DNA of 64,000 nt from Marinomonas algarum (GTDB lineage: Bacteria; Pseudomonadota; Gammaproteobacteria; Pseudomonadales; Marinomonadaceae): assembly GCF_020532605.1 (NCBI RefSeq), contig NZ_JAJATW010000004.1, positions 62,001 to 126,000 of the forward strand, given 5' to 3'. A program made the position numbers and the translations under genes. The notes beneath the pieces were generated by a model. The model was not told where the DNA came from. It was given only the letters and a program-made list of their open reading frames with translations, and did not search any database. Below are positions 26,255 through 34,279 of the stretch, in pieces; position 1 is the stretch's first letter, and each line of letters starts with the position of its first letter.

Positions 26255-27646
26255 TTATAGCGTTGGCAACATCACATTAACCGTCAAGCCTTGCTGAGGG
26301 GAATCTCTGTATTCAAGTGTGCCATGGTATTTATCAACAATGTTTTTTACGATGGATAGGCCGAGGCCTACGCCTTCTATTTTGCTTGAGCGATAGAAGC
26401 GTTCGCTGAGGCGTTGGCGTTGCTCTTCTGTGACACCGTGACCGTTATCAACCACACTTAATTGGATGATATTGGCGTGCTGGCTGAGGCGAACTTGTAT
26501 CACGCTGTGATCAGGGGAAAATTTCAAGCTATTACTGAGTAGGTTTTGCAATAGTATTTCAATATGGCTGCTGTCCATTAGACTGTTCCATGCGCTCTCT
26601 TCGTCCGCATCGAGGGTGATTTCTATGTTTTTCTTCCAAGCCAAAGGTAATATGTCTGCAATAATGGCGCGAGTCAGTACTAAAAAATCAGCAGAGTGCG
26701 CCTTGATAGGGTGTTTTTGATGCTCCAAACGAGCAAGTACTAACAGCTGTGAAACAATGCGTGTTGATCGATCTACCCCTTTTACCAGTTGCTCCAGAGA
26801 GTGGCGTTGCTCAAGATCATTGTCAGCCGTAAGAGCGTTTTGCGCGTGTATTTTTAAAATACTCAAAGGCGTTCGTAGCTCATGAGTGGCATCGGCAATA
26901 AAGCGCTTTTCTCTCTCCATCAACACATCCACTTCGGTTAAGAGGTGATTTAAAGCGTTTTGTACGGGCGTGAGTTCTTTCGTGGTGATGGGCAAATAAA
27001 TGGGTTCGAGTTTTTCAGGTGTGAGCTGAGTGATTTTAGAGGCGAGTTGCCGTAAGGGGGCCAGCCCCAGACCGACGGCCAGTGAGACAAAAATCGCCAC
27101 GATAGGCCAACCTAACAGTTCCGGCATAAGTGTCTGAATGACGATTTGTTGTGCGATTTCACCTCGTATATCGGCGCGTTCAGCCACCACGACTTTTTTA
27201 TCACCATGGATTTGGTGCAAGGTGAACACACGCCACTCGTATCCATCGGCATTGGCAACACTGTAACCGGCTTCATCGCTTTTTTGTGGCGTTAGAGTAA
27301 GCGGTGAAGAGGAGGCACTTAACTGATCTGCGTTCCACAGCTGATAAAAGATTTTACTTTCGTACTTATGGCCGACACTTTGATCGGTATTGGTGATGTC
27401 TTTTAATAAGGTCCGAGTTGTGTGGTGATCTTCGTGGCTAATGTTGTCGGATAATACCAATAATAGTCTGGCTTGCTGTGCCAATCGGGCATCGAATAAC
27501 TCTTCTACTTCATGGTTAGCAAACACCAAACCTATGACCATCACCAGTAGGCTGACCAAGGTAAAAACAGACATAACGATGAACAGTGTGCGGCGCTTTA
27601 TCGAATTTAACGCGACTTTTTCACCCCATTTTTTGGTCAGCCACAT
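26255..27646 (-). CDS. Sensor histidine kinase, QseC/PmrB-like
   Basis: Inner-membrane sensor kinase of 463 aa. Two membrane segments (about 20-43 and 180-198) bracket a periplasmic domain of roughly 135 residues. HAMP-like sequence follows, then the H-box FIADATHELRTPLS with His255, the N-box LLQNLLSNSLKFSP, and G-boxes VVDNGHGV and GVGLGLSIV. The start is the ATG with AGAGG upstream; a TTG two codons earlier is weaker. It overlaps the regulator gene by 26 bases. The signal is unknown. Confidence 0.93.
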   Translation of the reverse strand: MWLTKKWGEKVALNSIKRRTLFIVMSVFTLVSLLVMVIGLVFANHEVEELFDARLAQQARLLLVLSDNISHEDHHTTRTLLKDITNTDQSVGHKYESKIFYQLWNADQLSASSSPLTLTPQKSDEAGYSVANADGYEWRVFTLHQIHGDKKVVVAERADIRGEIAQQIVIQTLMPELLGWPIVAIFVSLAVGLGLAPLRQLASKITQLTPEKLEPIYLPITTKELTPVQNALNHLLTEVDVLMEREKRFIADATHELRTPLSILKIHAQNALTADNDLEQRHSLEQLVKGVDRSTRIVSQLLVLARLEHQKHPIKAHSADFLVLTRAIIADILPLAWKKNIEITLDADEESAWNSLMDSSHIEILLQNLLSNSLKFSPDHSVIQVRLSQHANIIQLSVVDNGHGVTEEQRQRLSERFYRSSKIEGVGLGLSIVKNIVDKYHGTLEYRDSPQQGLTVNVMLPTL

Positions 27647-28304
27647 AACCAATGCCTCTTATGGTACGAATTAAATCGGGAAATATTTTTTTACGTAAAT
27701 GGTGTATGTGGACTTCTAGAGCGTTGCTGTCTACGCTCTCTTCCCAGCCATAAATGAGCTGCATCAGTACATCTCGGGTATACACATGCCCAGGCTGGCT
27801 AACCAATTCATGCAATAGCGTAAACTCCCGGCGTGTTAAGTTAACCTCCTTTTCCTGATAAAGAACTTTATGGCTGTCTGGGAACAAGGTGAGACCTCGA
27901 TAATGGATTTCACTCACAAAACGCCCGTTACTTCGCCTTAATAAAGCACGTATGCGGGCTTTTAATTCGATGACATCAAAGGGCTTAACCAGGTAGTCAT
28001 CGGCACCTAGGTCTAGTCCTTCGACCTTGTCTTCCGTGGCATCTCTTGCGGTTAAAATCAGAACCGGCGTACTGTTGCTGTTGGATCGTAACTGTTTTAA
28101 AACAGAAAAGCCGTCTAACCTAGGTAAGCCAAGGTCTAAAATAACCAAGTCAAAGCGTTCATTGGTCAGGGCTTCTAAAGCGTGGATACCGTCTTGTAGA
28201 AGGTCAACGGTATGACCGTCGCGCTTTAACGCAGTGACTAAGCCATCGGCCAAAGAGACATCGTCTTCTACCACCAATATTCTCAATTGTATTTCCTTCA
28301 TCAT
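27621..28304 (-). CDS. OmpR-family response regulator, QseB/PmrA-like
   Basis: Response regulator of 227 aa: receiver domain with acidic pocket VVEDD and phospho-acceptor D57 (FDLVILDLGLPRLDG), conserved TARD and the K in DYLVKPFD, then a winged-helix DNA-binding domain (LTRREFTLLHELVSQPG, SNALEVHIHHLRKKI, IRTIRGIGYV). It begins with ATGATG; the first ATG overlaps the dsbD stop as ATGA. It is co-transcribed with dsbD and the kinase. PmrA-like boxes upstream of the divergent operon are plausible targets. Confidence 0.94.
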   Translation of the reverse strand: MMKEIQLRILVVEDDVSLADGLVTALKRDGHTVDLLQDGIHALEALTNERFDLVILDLGLPRLDGFSVLKQLRSNSNSTPVLILTARDATEDKVEGLDLGADDYLVKPFDVIELKARIRALLRRSNGRFVSEIHYRGLTLFPDSHKVLYQEKEVNLTRREFTLLHELVSQPGHVYTRDVLMQLIYGWEESVDSNALEVHIHHLRKKIFPDLIRTIRGIGYVADQKMG

Positions 28305-30091
28305 AAAGCCATTAAGGCAGAATCAATGAGCTGTTGGAATTCGGCAAATCCCAACTCTCCTTGGCGTACAGTCAAAACGTCACGGTGCTTGGATAAAAAC
28401 AACACAGTAGGCGGACCAAAGATACCATAGTCACTCAAAAAGTCCTGTTGTGCCTGTGTGTTGTTGGTCATATCAAGTTGTAGAAACGCAGTAGAGTGAC
28501 GATATGATTGCAGCTCTTTGCGAGCAAAGACGTTTTTTTCCATTTCTAGGCAGGAAGTGCACCAATCGGCATAAATATCGACCACGACAATTTTGCCTTC
28601 GAGTTCTGCTTGAGCAATGGCGTTTTCAATTAAGGTAACGTCGCTTATTCTTTCAAATAAAGGGGTTGGTGTTTCTTTTGATTCGTTAGACACTGAGTCA
28701 CTGAGGTAGGCTAGGGGGGTCATGATACTCGGTTGGCCTGCCAAGCTGGATGAAAGCAAAGAGAAGCCATAAAAAAGTACTATCAGTGCGATGCCTTGAC
28801 GGAGTTTACTCCAGCCAGATTCTGTTGATTGAAAAGGGGAAAGGTAAAGTGCATAGAGCAGACAAAGTATGGCCCACAATGTAACGCTGACGGTATCAGA
28901 GACGATTCTGGAAACCAGTGCAATGGCAACGCCGAGCAAGACAACACCAAAAGCCGCTTTGACTTGCATCATCCACATACCGGCTTTCGGTAAGTATTTT
29001 CCTCCCCCAAGGCCGACCAATAATAAAGGCACTCCCATGCCTAAACTCATCGCAAATAAGGTGCTGCCACCCAGTACGGCGTCGCCTGTTGTGCTGATGT
29101 AGATCAGAGCGCCCGCTAAGGGTGCAGACACACAAGGCGACACGATAAGCGCAGAAATAGCCCCCATCACAGCCACGCCCAGATAAGGGCCTCCCACACT
29201 CTTTTGACTCAAACGATCTAACCGGTCTCTTAAAAAAGCGGGCAGTTGCAGCTCGTAAAATCCAAACATGGACAAAGACAATAAGATGAACAGCAGGCTA
29301 AACGCCATGATGACAATCGGTGTTTGGAAGAGCGCTTGTAAATTCAGTTGAGCGCCAAATAAGCCCACCAATACGCCGGCGATGCTGTAAGACGTCGACA
29401 TACCAAGCACATAAGAAAGCGATAGGAAAAAGCCTTTTTTTGTTGTGATGTTGCCAGCTTGGCCAGCAATAATCCCCGCTAAGATGGGGATCATAGGTAA
29501 AACACAAGGGGTAAACGTCAATCCAAGACCGAGCGCAAAAAAGGTCAACAACACCCAAAGATGATTGCCGTTTAGTAATAAATCGACCAACTTTTCTTCT
29601 TCGCCTGACGATGACACTTGAGTGTCAGTTGGGCGGTTTGTATCAGGAGAAGAAGCGACATTAGATATTGTTAGTGTCTGGGGTGGGTAGCATAAACCGG
29701 CGGCGGCACAGCCCTGATAAGTGACCTTAATGTCTCCAGCGTCACGGTTGATCGGGCCGATACTAATGCCCATTGTGTGATGAAAGACGTTTACTCGACC
29801 AAAATTTGGGTCTTCTTTTTCTTCGGGCGTGGATAAAAACGTGAAGGATACAGGTGATTGCCCAGAGGGAAGCGAGGGAGTGGATTGGGAAACCGCTACT
29901 TTTGATGCATACAAATAGTAGCCCTCTGCAATGTGCCACTGAACACTTCTTTTGCTGTCATCGACATCCACCACAAAGGCTTCAGAGGGGGTTAAGAAAG
30001 TCGTATCGGCTTGCGCTGTTCCAATTGAAAGTAACGCCAATATCGACACGATAAACAGGTGGTAAGAACGAAAAGAAGAGAAGGTAACCAC
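28301..30091 (-). CDS. dsbD: Thiol:disulfide interchange protein DsbD
   Basis: Carries electrons from cytosolic thioredoxin across the inner membrane to periplasmic thiol proteins; 596 aa. After a signal peptide (to about residue 28, AQAD) comes the periplasmic alpha domain with GCAAAGLCYPP, then eight-odd membrane segments with the redox cysteines in FTPCVLPMIPILAG and SPCVSAPLAG, then a C-terminal thioredoxin domain with WCTSC. The start is GTG with AAGGA seven bases upstream. It leads an operon with the two-component genes and is divergent from a thioredoxin-like gene. Confidence 0.95.
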   Translation of the reverse strand: MVTFSSFRSYHLFIVSILALLSIGTAQADTTFLTPSEAFVVDVDDSKRSVQWHIAEGYYLYASKVAVSQSTPSLPSGQSPVSFTFLSTPEEKEDPNFGRVNVFHHTMGISIGPINRDAGDIKVTYQGCAAAGLCYPPQTLTISNVASSPDTNRPTDTQVSSSGEEEKLVDLLLNGNHLWVLLTFFALGLGLTFTPCVLPMIPILAGIIAGQAGNITTKKGFFLSLSYVLGMSTSYSIAGVLVGLFGAQLNLQALFQTPIVIMAFSLLFILLSLSMFGFYELQLPAFLRDRLDRLSQKSVGGPYLGVAVMGAISALIVSPCVSAPLAGALIYISTTGDAVLGGSTLFAMSLGMGVPLLLVGLGGGKYLPKAGMWMMQVKAAFGVVLLGVAIALVSRIVSDTVSVTLWAILCLLYALYLSPFQSTESGWSKLRQGIALIVLFYGFSLLSSSLAGQPSIMTPLAYLSDSVSNESKETPTPLFERISDVTLIENAIAQAELEGKIVVVDIYADWCTSCLEMEKNVFARKELQSYRHSTAFLQLDMTNNTQAQQDFLSDYGIFGPPTVLFLSKHRDVLTVRQGELGFAEFQQLIDSALMAL

Positions 30092-30139
30092 AGCATGATC
30101 CTTAGTATAGCGAGCTTTTCACTACTATAAAGAAAGAAC

Positions 30140-30188
30140 CTTAACGTAATCTTATGCCCTTTATGGGTAGGCTTAATTTTCTCTTAAG
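30140..30188 (+). promoter_or_regulatory. Two PmrA-like direct-repeat boxes and promoter of the tlpA-apbE unit
   Basis: CTTAAC-N5-CTTATG (30140-30156) and CTTAAT-N5-CTTAAG (30172-30188). The second matches the PmrA box YTTAAK-N5-YTTAAK exactly. A possible -10, TATAAC at 30210-30215, lies 21 bases further on, the usual spacing for PmrA-type activators. Further hexamers CTTATG (30197) and CTTAAG (30215) continue the series. Confidence 0.6.
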
Positions 30189-30234
30189 AATTGTTCCTTA
30201 TGATCAAGGTATAACCTTAAGAAGGAAACATACG

Positions 30235-30771
30235 ATGGTAGCAAAACCCTATTTTCTGATCGCTGCGACGCTTTGTTGCGGTTTGTTGTTGAGCGTTACG
30301 GCCTCTGCCTCCGCCCTAATTTCTGCTGATGAGGCTAAAAAAGCCCCTCATGCCAGCCAACAACTCCCTCAATATCAAGGGAAGCCACAGTCATTGCAAG
30401 ATGTTCGTGGTGATGTCTTGCTTGTTGATTTTTGGGCCTCTTGGTGTGGGCCTTGTCGCGAATCCTTTCCTTGGATGACCGAGATGCAGGCTAAGTATAA
30501 AGCGCAAGGGTTTAAGGTCATTGCCATCAATTTAGATCAAGACAAGCAACAAGCACTTGATTTCCTAAAAGAGTATTCACCAGGGTTTACGGTTCTGTTT
30601 GATAACAACGCCACGATGCCAGATCGCTTTGGTGTCATTGGTATGCCAACCAGTTTTCTAGTTGATCGAAAAGGCAGAATCAGAGCGGTTCATACCGGTT
30701 TTCATCAAGATCAACTGGCTAATTACGAGAGTGTTATTACGCAGTTGCTGGCAGAGAGTGAGGGTAAATAA
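30235..30771 (+). CDS. Exported TlpA/ResA-like thioredoxin-fold protein
   Basis: Periplasmic redox protein of 178 aa. A signal peptide covers about residues 1-27 (LLSVTASASA). The active site WCGPC places C71 and C74, in LLVDFWASWCGPCRESFPWM; the cis-proline loop is GVIGMPTSFLVDRKG. The start has GAAGGA upstream. Its stop overlaps the next ATG (TAATG). DsbD, encoded divergently, is the obvious electron donor. The substrate may be the Cys-rich tail of the following lipoprotein, which is inference. Confidence 0.9.
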   Translation: MVAKPYFLIAATLCCGLLLSVTASASALISADEAKKAPHASQQLPQYQGKPQSLQDVRGDVLLVDFWASWCGPCRESFPWMTEMQAKYKAQGFKVIAINLDQDKQQALDFLKEYSPGFTVLFDNNATMPDRFGVIGMPTSFLVDRKGRIRAVHTGFHQDQLANYESVITQLLAESEGK

Positions 30772-30995
30772 TGAGTAAGCATTTTATGTTAATGGGCGTA
30801 ATCGGTATCACTTTTTTGATCACAGGTTGCAGTGAAATGGGTGTCAAAGCTTGGGAGCGTGATGTTTTGGCTCAGCAGGAAATGAGTCTAATTAACGAGC
30901 CGGTTGAGAGTAGTTTGAATGACCATGTTTACTTCAGTAAAGAAGCAAGCAGTGGTGGTCAAGGGTTTGGAGGTGGCGGTTGTGGCTGTAACTAA
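30771..30995 (+). CDS. DUF4266 small lipoprotein with Gly/Cys-rich tail
   Basis: Protein of 74 aa. A lipobox LITGC makes C20 the lipidated cysteine; the mature part is only 55 residues. It has the DUF4266 features WERDVLAQQEM, DHVYFSKEASSGG and a C-terminal GFGGGGCGCN with C71 and C73. No function is known to me. The two tail cysteines could bind a metal or be the redox target of the TlpA-like protein encoded just before it. The next gene starts four bases after its stop. Confidence 0.85.
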   Translation: MSKHFMLMGVIGITFLITGCSEMGVKAWERDVLAQQEMSLINEPVESSLNDHVYFSKEASSGGQGFGGGGCGCN

Positions 30996-30999
30996 GACG

Positions 31000-32289
31000 A
31001 TGAAAAAAAACCATGAATTAGCAAAAGTATTGGCCGCTGCGAGCTGCGCTCTAATAGGAAGCTTGTCTACTGCTCACGCTGAAGAAAGTTGGGACGTGGA
31101 TTCTGCCTTTTTGCTGTACTCTGAAAGCGATGGGCGAGTTTCGGCTGCAGAGCCGGTGATCAGTGCCACGAAAAATTATGATTCAGAAACCCGCCTTAAC
31201 GTCAAACTGGTCGCTGACACACTCACGGGGGCATCCGCCAACGGTGCGACACCAAGCGATGAAGCACAAACCTTTACCAGCCCATCAGGTAATGGGACTT
31301 ACACAGCGGCGGTGGGTGATCAACCTTTAGACGATACTTTTAGAGACACTCGCGTTGCTCTTTCAAGTAACTGGAACGCACCCATTAACCGTGACTGGGC
31401 CTATGGTGTGGGAGGTTACGTTTCGAAAGAACACGATTACCAATCACTTGGTGTTAGCAGCAGTGTGTCCCGTTATTTGAATCAAAAAAATACCACGTTG
31501 ACGCTGGGCCTTGGGGCTGCTAATGATACGATTAATCCTGAAGGGGGCGTACCAACAGGTTTATTTCAAGTCCCTGAAAGTGCATCGTCCAGTGAGTTCG
31601 CCCAGCGTGACGACTCTGAAAGCAAAAGTATTATGGATGCGGTGTTTGGTCTCACACAGGTAGTGAACCGCAATACCATCATGCAATTTAACTATTCAAT
31701 TAACACCAGCTCGGGTTACCTGACCGATCCTTATAAAATCCTATCGGTGATCGACGACGACTCAACTGGCAATAATTACGGTGGTAACTACACGGTTAAT
31801 AATCGCAACCTGTACTTGTATGAAAAACGCCCTGATTCTCGTTTAAAACAAAGTCTGTATTGGCAAACAAAACATCAATTCGATAACAATGACATACTCG
31901 ATGTAAGTTATCGTTATATGTTCGATGATTGGGGAATCACGTCACATACTATTGATGCGAAGTATCGGTTCCGCTTTGATCATCAATATTTAGAACCTCA
32001 GCTGCGTTGGTATAGCCAAAGTAAAGCGGATTTCTATCATCGTTACCTAGATTCAAGCGCTTATACTGAGGTAGATTTTGCCAGCGCAGATTATCGATTA
32101 GGGGATTTAGACACCTATACCATAGGGCTGCGATACGGCTATCAATTTGCTGACGAGACCGAATTTTACACGCGCTTCTCATTGTATCACCAAGAAAGTT
32201 CAGGGGATGACGGCTACGGTAAGCTGACATCACAAGAACTGTACCCTGGTCTTGATGCAGCAATGTTGATGATAGGTTATAAATTTTAA
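31000..32289 (+). CDS. DUF3570 outer-membrane beta-barrel-like protein
   Basis: Protein of 429 aa with a signal peptide to about residue 27 (STAHAE) and many alternating amphipathic strands (TLTLGLGAAN, TYTIGLRYGYQF) ending in MLMIGYKF, a terminal phenylalanine typical of outer-membrane barrels. Near the N-terminus it carries the conserved DUF3570 stretch DTLTGASANGAT (D73-T84) and TFTSPSG, PLDDTFRDTRVA. DTLTGAS resembles an ApbE flavinylation motif. No strong ribosome site is seen, so translation is probably coupled to the lipoprotein gene. Function unknown. Confidence 0.85.
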   Translation: MKKNHELAKVLAAASCALIGSLSTAHAEESWDVDSAFLLYSESDGRVSAAEPVISATKNYDSETRLNVKLVADTLTGASANGATPSDEAQTFTSPSGNGTYTAAVGDQPLDDTFRDTRVALSSNWNAPINRDWAYGVGGYVSKEHDYQSLGVSSSVSRYLNQKNTTLTLGLGAANDTINPEGGVPTGLFQVPESASSSEFAQRDDSESKSIMDAVFGLTQVVNRNTIMQFNYSINTSSGYLTDPYKILSVIDDDSTGNNYGGNYTVNNRNLYLYEKRPDSRLKQSLYWQTKHQFDNNDILDVSYRYMFDDWGITSHTIDAKYRFRFDHQYLEPQLRWYSQSKADFYHRYLDSSAYTEVDFASADYRLGDLDTYTIGLRYGYQFADETEFYTRFSLYHQESSGDDGYGKLTSQELYPGLDAAMLMIGYKF

Positions 32290-32295
32290 AGGTAA

Positions 32296-32328
32296 AAAGG
32301 CGCTTTTTTGTGATGAAAAAGCGCCTTT
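32296..32328 (+). terminator. Hairpin between the DUF3570 gene and apbE
   Basis: AAAGGCGCTTTTT / AAAAAGCGCCTTT with a 7-base loop, but only TTTCT follows. Partial read-through into apbE, whose ATG is 17 bases later, seems likely. Confidence 0.65.
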
Positions 32329-32344
32329 CTGATAAAGAGACGCC

Positions 32345-33313
32345 ATGAAATTTATCCAAAAGTTACCGATAGAAGCACGCCTTAATCCCAGTAAACACCC
32401 AGTGCCCACTGTGTGGTCAGAGGGAGGGTATTCGTATCGCGTGCAATTTGAGTGCATGGCCAGTGATTATTCTATTTTAATAGAGTGCGATCGTGTTGAT
32501 CTGGTTATTGAGGCGGCTAAAAAAGCCATCATAGAAGCTTGGCGTATTGAGCATAAGTTCAGTCGCTATCAGGTGGACAATACTTTTTCGATGATTCACT
32601 CATGGCCAGATGTTAAACAAACACTGGATCAGGAAACCGCGCAGTTGATGCTGTTTTCGTATCATGCCCATCAAGTGTCTGGTGGTTTGTTTGATATAAC
32701 GTCTGGCATTTTAAGGCAAGCTTGGCGCTTTGATGGCAGTGATAACCTACCCAGTCCAGAACAAATACAAACGTCGCTGGTGCATGTCGGCTGGGAAAAA
32801 CTGGGTTGGAGCCCACAGTCCCCTGATCAGTTGTGTCTTCCTAAAGGGATGGAATTGGATTTTGGTGGCATCGGTAAAGAATACGCAGTGGATAAAATGC
32901 TCAAACTGTCTTTGTCGATTTTCGGCGATGTGCCAGTGGCGGTGCTCATCAATGGCGGAGGTGATATTGCATGCAGTGGGCCACGACTAGACGGGCAGGG
33001 GTGGCGAGTTGGAATAGAGTCGCTGAAGGCCGATCATACCTCAGATCAGATTATTAGCTTATCTTCGGGGGCCTTAGCGACTTCAGGAGACCGTCACCGA
33101 TTTCTTCTTAAATCAGGCGTTCGCTACTCTCACGTTTTAAATCCACTTACTGGTTGGCCAGTCGAAAAAGCCCCAAGAAGTGTAACTGTTGCGGCACCGA
33201 ATTGCGTCAATGCGGGTATCTTGGCTACCCTGTCATTACTGCAAGGCAACAACGCTGACGCATTTCTTAAATCACTTGCTGTGCCATATTGGATTTATTC
33301 AGAGCGCGGCTAA
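32345..33313 (+). CDS. apbE: Atypical ApbE-family FAD:protein FMN transferase
   Basis: 322 aa. Family blocks are present: MELDFGGIGKEYAVDKM, VLINGGGDIACSG, GALATSGDRHRFL and YSHVLNPLTGWPV. Two oddities are visible. There is no signal peptide or lipobox, so it may act in the cytoplasm. In the late metal-binding block, usually ADxxxT, the sequence is AGILAT (A290-T295), with glycine in place of aspartate. The early MGT motif reads MAS. In canonical members FMN is attached to Ser/Thr of exported redox proteins; here the DUF3570 protein is the candidate partner. Confidence 0.85.
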   Translation: MKFIQKLPIEARLNPSKHPVPTVWSEGGYSYRVQFECMASDYSILIECDRVDLVIEAAKKAIIEAWRIEHKFSRYQVDNTFSMIHSWPDVKQTLDQETAQLMLFSYHAHQVSGGLFDITSGILRQAWRFDGSDNLPSPEQIQTSLVHVGWEKLGWSPQSPDQLCLPKGMELDFGGIGKEYAVDKMLKLSLSIFGDVPVAVLINGGGDIACSGPRLDGQGWRVGIESLKADHTSDQIISLSSGALATSGDRHRFLLKSGVRYSHVLNPLTGWPVEKAPRSVTVAAPNCVNAGILATLSLLQGNNADAFLKSLAVPYWIYSERG

Positions 33314-33362
33314 TCTACTTTTGTTGCAACTGTATTCGTACCAGTAAGCGCCTCTAGTTTGG

Positions 33363-34118
33363 TTAAGCCGCGCTGTGATCTTGCTTACCTGTTGCGCCTG
33401 GCAGTGGCTCAGGCAGTCGATGCTTGTGTTCTTTCAAATGTTCCATGGAGCAGGTTTTGGCTTTAACAGGGTCTTTTTCCATGATCGCTTCATAGATGCA
33501 TCTGTGTTCTTTCAGGCAAGTATCGCCTTGACTCGAAGAGTGGATGATAAAGCTTTTAAACATGGAGTTTAATAGATTGCCAAAGGCAATATAAAAAGGA
33601 TTACCTGTCGCAGCAAAAATGGTTTGGTGGAACTGCTGATCGACATTTGACCACTCATGCTGATCGAATGGCTCTCGGTTTGCCGCGTCGCACATGGCTT
33701 GAAATGTCGTGGTTAGATGCGCTCTTTGTTGCTCCGATGCGTTCTGTGCTGCGATAAAACAGGCTTCAGGTTCAATGGCTCGACGCAGAGCCAAAAACTG
33801 CAAAGAAATAGCCGTGTGGTCGCTGACTTCTGACATCCACTCAAGCATTTGCGGGTCTAAAAAATTCCAGCTGTCTCTTTCTACTACCCGTGTGCCTATC
33901 TTGGGACGAGAGCAAACCAATCCTTTTGACGTCAATAACTTAACCGCTTCTCTAAGTACGGTACGACTGACACCAAACTGTTCGCATAACACCATTTCCG
34001 TTGGCAATATTTCACCTTCTTCGTGCTCGCCAGATAATATTTTACGTGCAATATCACTGGCTATTTGCACATGCAAACCGCGCTTGATCCCATAGTTCAT
34101 ACTGAGTTTTTCATTCAT
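33363..34118 (-). CDS. FadR-type GntR regulator
   Basis: Transcription factor of 251 aa: GntR winged helix (ILPTEMVLCEQFGVSRTVLREAVKLLTSKGLV, in part) followed by an FCD domain with candidate ligands in VDQQFHQTIF and MEHLKEHKHR. RPKIGTRVVERDSWNFLDPQMLEW resembles DgoR/LldR-like sugar-acid regulators. The start is uncertain because no strong ribosome site is seen; MNEKLSMNYG is used. It is divergent from the SDR-TTT transporter genes, which it most likely represses until the substrate is present. Confidence 0.85.
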   Translation of the reverse strand: MNEKLSMNYGIKRGLHVQIASDIARKILSGEHEEGEILPTEMVLCEQFGVSRTVLREAVKLLTSKGLVCSRPKIGTRVVERDSWNFLDPQMLEWMSEVSDHTAISLQFLALRRAIEPEACFIAAQNASEQQRAHLTTTFQAMCDAANREPFDQHEWSNVDQQFHQTIFAATGNPFYIAFGNLLNSMFKSFIIHSSSQGDTCLKEHRCIYEAIMEKDPVKAKTCSMEHLKEHKHRLPEPLPGATGKQDHSAA

Positions 34119-34235
34119 GAGTGTAACAAATACCCTGTGGCTGCTTATTAATATTTTAGATAACACTAGACAGATTTATAGCATTTTTTTCTATTGTTCA
34201 CTATTGCATAATTATCTAATTGTATTATTGTGATA

Positions 34236-34246
34236 TTGTATAACAA
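34236..34246. promoter_or_regulatory. FadR-type operator candidate
   Basis: TTGTATAACAA, an inverted TTGT-N3-ACAA that fits the GntR/FadR-type pattern, 33 bases before the SDR gene ATG and facing the divergent regulator. AATTGTATTATTGT just upstream may be a weaker half-site. Confidence 0.5.
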
Positions 34247-34279
34247 ATAAAAAATACAAAAGATGTTGTGAGGAAAAAT

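Noticed and set aside
30140-30220. Series of CTTAAG-like hexamers read as a CRISPR or tandem repeat
   Set aside because: Spacing is irregular outside the two N5 pairs and there are no spacers; a regulator site explains it better.
31949-32359. 136-codon open frame on the minus strand
   Set aside because: Antisense to the DUF3570 gene and the hairpin that follows; no similarity seen.
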